A stretch of 15,411 bases of DNA from Gammaproteobacteria bacterium. GTDB taxonomy: Bacteria; Pseudomonadota; Gammaproteobacteria; DSM-16500. The notes under the pieces are model-generated. The model did no database searches and was not told the origin of the DNA. It saw nothing but the letters and a program-made list of their open reading frames with translations. Shown in pieces: positions 14,393-15,411 of this stretch (positions within the stretch are counted from its first letter, which is position 1; every line of letters starts with the position of its first letter). The stretch lies in NCBI GenBank assembly GCA_013287025.1, contig JABDEN010000040.1, forward strand, positions 1-15,411. Reading direction: 5' to 3'. A program made the translations under genes and the position numbers.

Positions 14393-15411
14393 TTATTTTA
14401 ATAAATATTGTAAAATCTCTTTCGAAATAAATTCTATCGCATATTGTTTAACACGAGATCCGCGATACGGAATAGTTTTCTTGAATTGCTCAATATGATT
14501 ATTTTTTTTAAAAATAAATTCAAGAGAAGTTTCATTCGCATTTTTATTTTGCCAAAATTCCTCTAATCCCCTAATTTCTATTTCTGAATGAGGTTCATGC
14601 ACAAATTGAATATGAGAAAATGTGTCCGGGGTTTTTAGCGTCGATTCTAATATGCCACCCGTTGCGTAATCAGTAATTTTAAGCGGTAGTGGTAATGTTT
14701 TTAATTTTTCTCGCAATATTTCTGATGCCGTTTTTGACCCATCTTCAAAAATATAAGGTTTAACCACCTCAGTTATTTTTGGAACGAGTATCTTAAAATC
14801 ATCAAGGTTTTTAGAAAATAATTTACATTCAACATAAGGGTAACAAATACGATACCCTGTTTCACAATCATAAGCGTGGGTGAGGGCATCTAATTTCTCT
14901 GCAATTTCCCCTTCACTGACACTAAATAATAACCATTTTTGAAAATAAACATTTTGCGGAAAATGTAATTTTTTTAAAGTTGGAATAACCATATCGGCAA
15001 GCATGGGAAAGCATTCAAATGGTGGCCCTGGCAGCATGAATATCCGTTGTTGACCATGTTCTATGATGCATCCTGCGGCGGTTCCGTTAGGATTCTGTAT
15101 AATACTCGATCCTTCTGGAAAGAAAGCTTGTTGGCGATTCGATTCCGGAAAGTTATGGTACCCTATACTTTTCAACCGATTGACAATTGACTCCCATATT
15201 TCAGCATCAAAAATTAATTCCTTATTTAAAGCGCGAGAGAGGGCATACCTCGTGAGATCATCAGAGGTAGGACCTAAACCCCCCGTGATAATTAATGCGG
15301 CGTGTGATCCTAATAAAAAACGTATGGCGGCTTCAATATCTTCTATGTTATCGCCGGCAACCATGTGCATACCCACCAGCATTTTTTCGTTGAAAAGTTG
15401 CTGGGCGATTT
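14393..15411 (-). CDS. CinA-family protein (molybdopterin-binding-like N-terminal domain), 5' end outside window
   Basis: Open frame from the window edge (nine in-frame codons, IAQQLFNEK, precede the ATG at 15382), so the true start lies outside. The N-terminal MoaB/CinA domain is recognised by VAGDNIEDI, ITGGLGPTSDDLTRYAL, SNRQQAFFPEGS, NPNGTAAGCII and FMLPGPPFECFPML. These align with E. coli YfaY/CinA (GGLGPTSDDL, NRKQA, NPVGTACGF, PGVPSEF). The C-terminal part corresponds to the CinA_C amidase region, but is short and diverged: it has DYATGGILESTL, where PncC-type enzymes have a Ser-Thr-Gly-Gly-based site. It may therefore lack nicotinamide-mononucleotide deamidase activity, as is likely for YfaY-like proteins. 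Total length is probably about 400 residues. It is the upstream gene of an operon with the Sel1 protein. Confidence 0.85.
   Translation of the reverse strand, partial: IAQQLFNEKMLVGMHMVAGDNIEDIEAAIRFLLGSHAALIITGGLGPTSDDLTRYALSRALNKELIFDAEIWESIVNRLKSIGYHNFPESNRQQAFFPEGSSIIQNPNGTAAGCIIEHGQQRIFMLPGPPFECFPMLADMVIPTLKKLHFPQNVYFQKWLLFSVSEGEIAEKLDALTHAYDCETGYRICYPYVECKLFSKNLDDFKILVPKITEVVKPYIFEDGSKTASEILREKLKTLPLPLKITDYATGGILESTLKTPDTFSHIQFVHEPHSEIEIRGLEEFWQNKNANETSLEFIFKKNNHIEQFKKTIPYRGSRVKQYAIEFISKEILQYLLK

Overview
The window looks like a chromosomal segment of an AT-rich, host-associated gammaproteobacterium of the Legionella/Coxiella kind (Legionellales and relatives). This placement is an inference. 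It rests on gammaproteobacterial-looking core genes (guaB-guaA, tadA, a short-Q-loop cytochrome bd operon, a CinA-family gene) interleaved with long AT-rich orphan genes. Some of those orphans carry eukaryote-like or effector-like domains: a U-box with ankyrin-like repeats, a YopT/AvrPphB-like cysteine protease triad, and Sel1 repeats. Several families of palindromic repeats fill the gaps. Base composition differs sharply between the two gene classes: by hand count 33/60 G+C at 541-600 (guaB) against 11/60 at 4561-4620 (orphan gene).

Layout. Positions 1-2701, plus strand: the 3' part of guaB (IMP dehydrogenase) and complete guaA (GMP synthase), 3 bases apart, forming the GMP branch of purine synthesis. 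A 34-bp-arm palindrome follows, then tadA (tRNA adenosine deaminase, 2818-3273), then a 702-residue protein of unknown function (3306-5414). Positions 5463-5610 hold another large palindrome, which supplies the last 22 codons of the minus-strand gene 5542-7068. That gene encodes a protein with a Cys-His-Asp triad spaced as in YopT, plus a hydrophobic membrane-type segment. Positions 7069-7610 contain no convincing gene but hold two palindromic blocks, one a nest of at least three inverted repeats. Positions 7611-9350, minus strand, encode a U-box protein whose C-terminal half is a duplicated ankyrin-like module.

Positions 9442-11893, minus strand, are a three-gene cytochrome bd oxidase operon of the cyanide-insensitive (CIO) type: cydA, cydB and a 29-codon membrane peptide gene resembling DUF2474. 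All three are joined by TAATG overlaps. A good -10 box lies upstream of cydA. A second nested palindrome (12001-12189) lies between cydA and an orphan plus-strand gene (12209-13066). Positions 13054-15411, minus strand, hold a Sel1-repeat protein and, 13 bases upstream of it, a CinA-family gene that runs off the window. The pair ends at a clear intrinsic terminator (12985-13008) placed inside the convergent orphan gene.

What may be new: a cluster of effector-like genes (a cysteine protease and a U-box/ankyrin predicted ubiquitin ligase next to each other, perhaps with the two orphan proteins and the Sel1 protein) inserted among core genes, and palindromic elements that appear to have inserted into one another and into a protein-coding 3' end. 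No secretion-system gene is visible here, so export of any of these proteins is inference.
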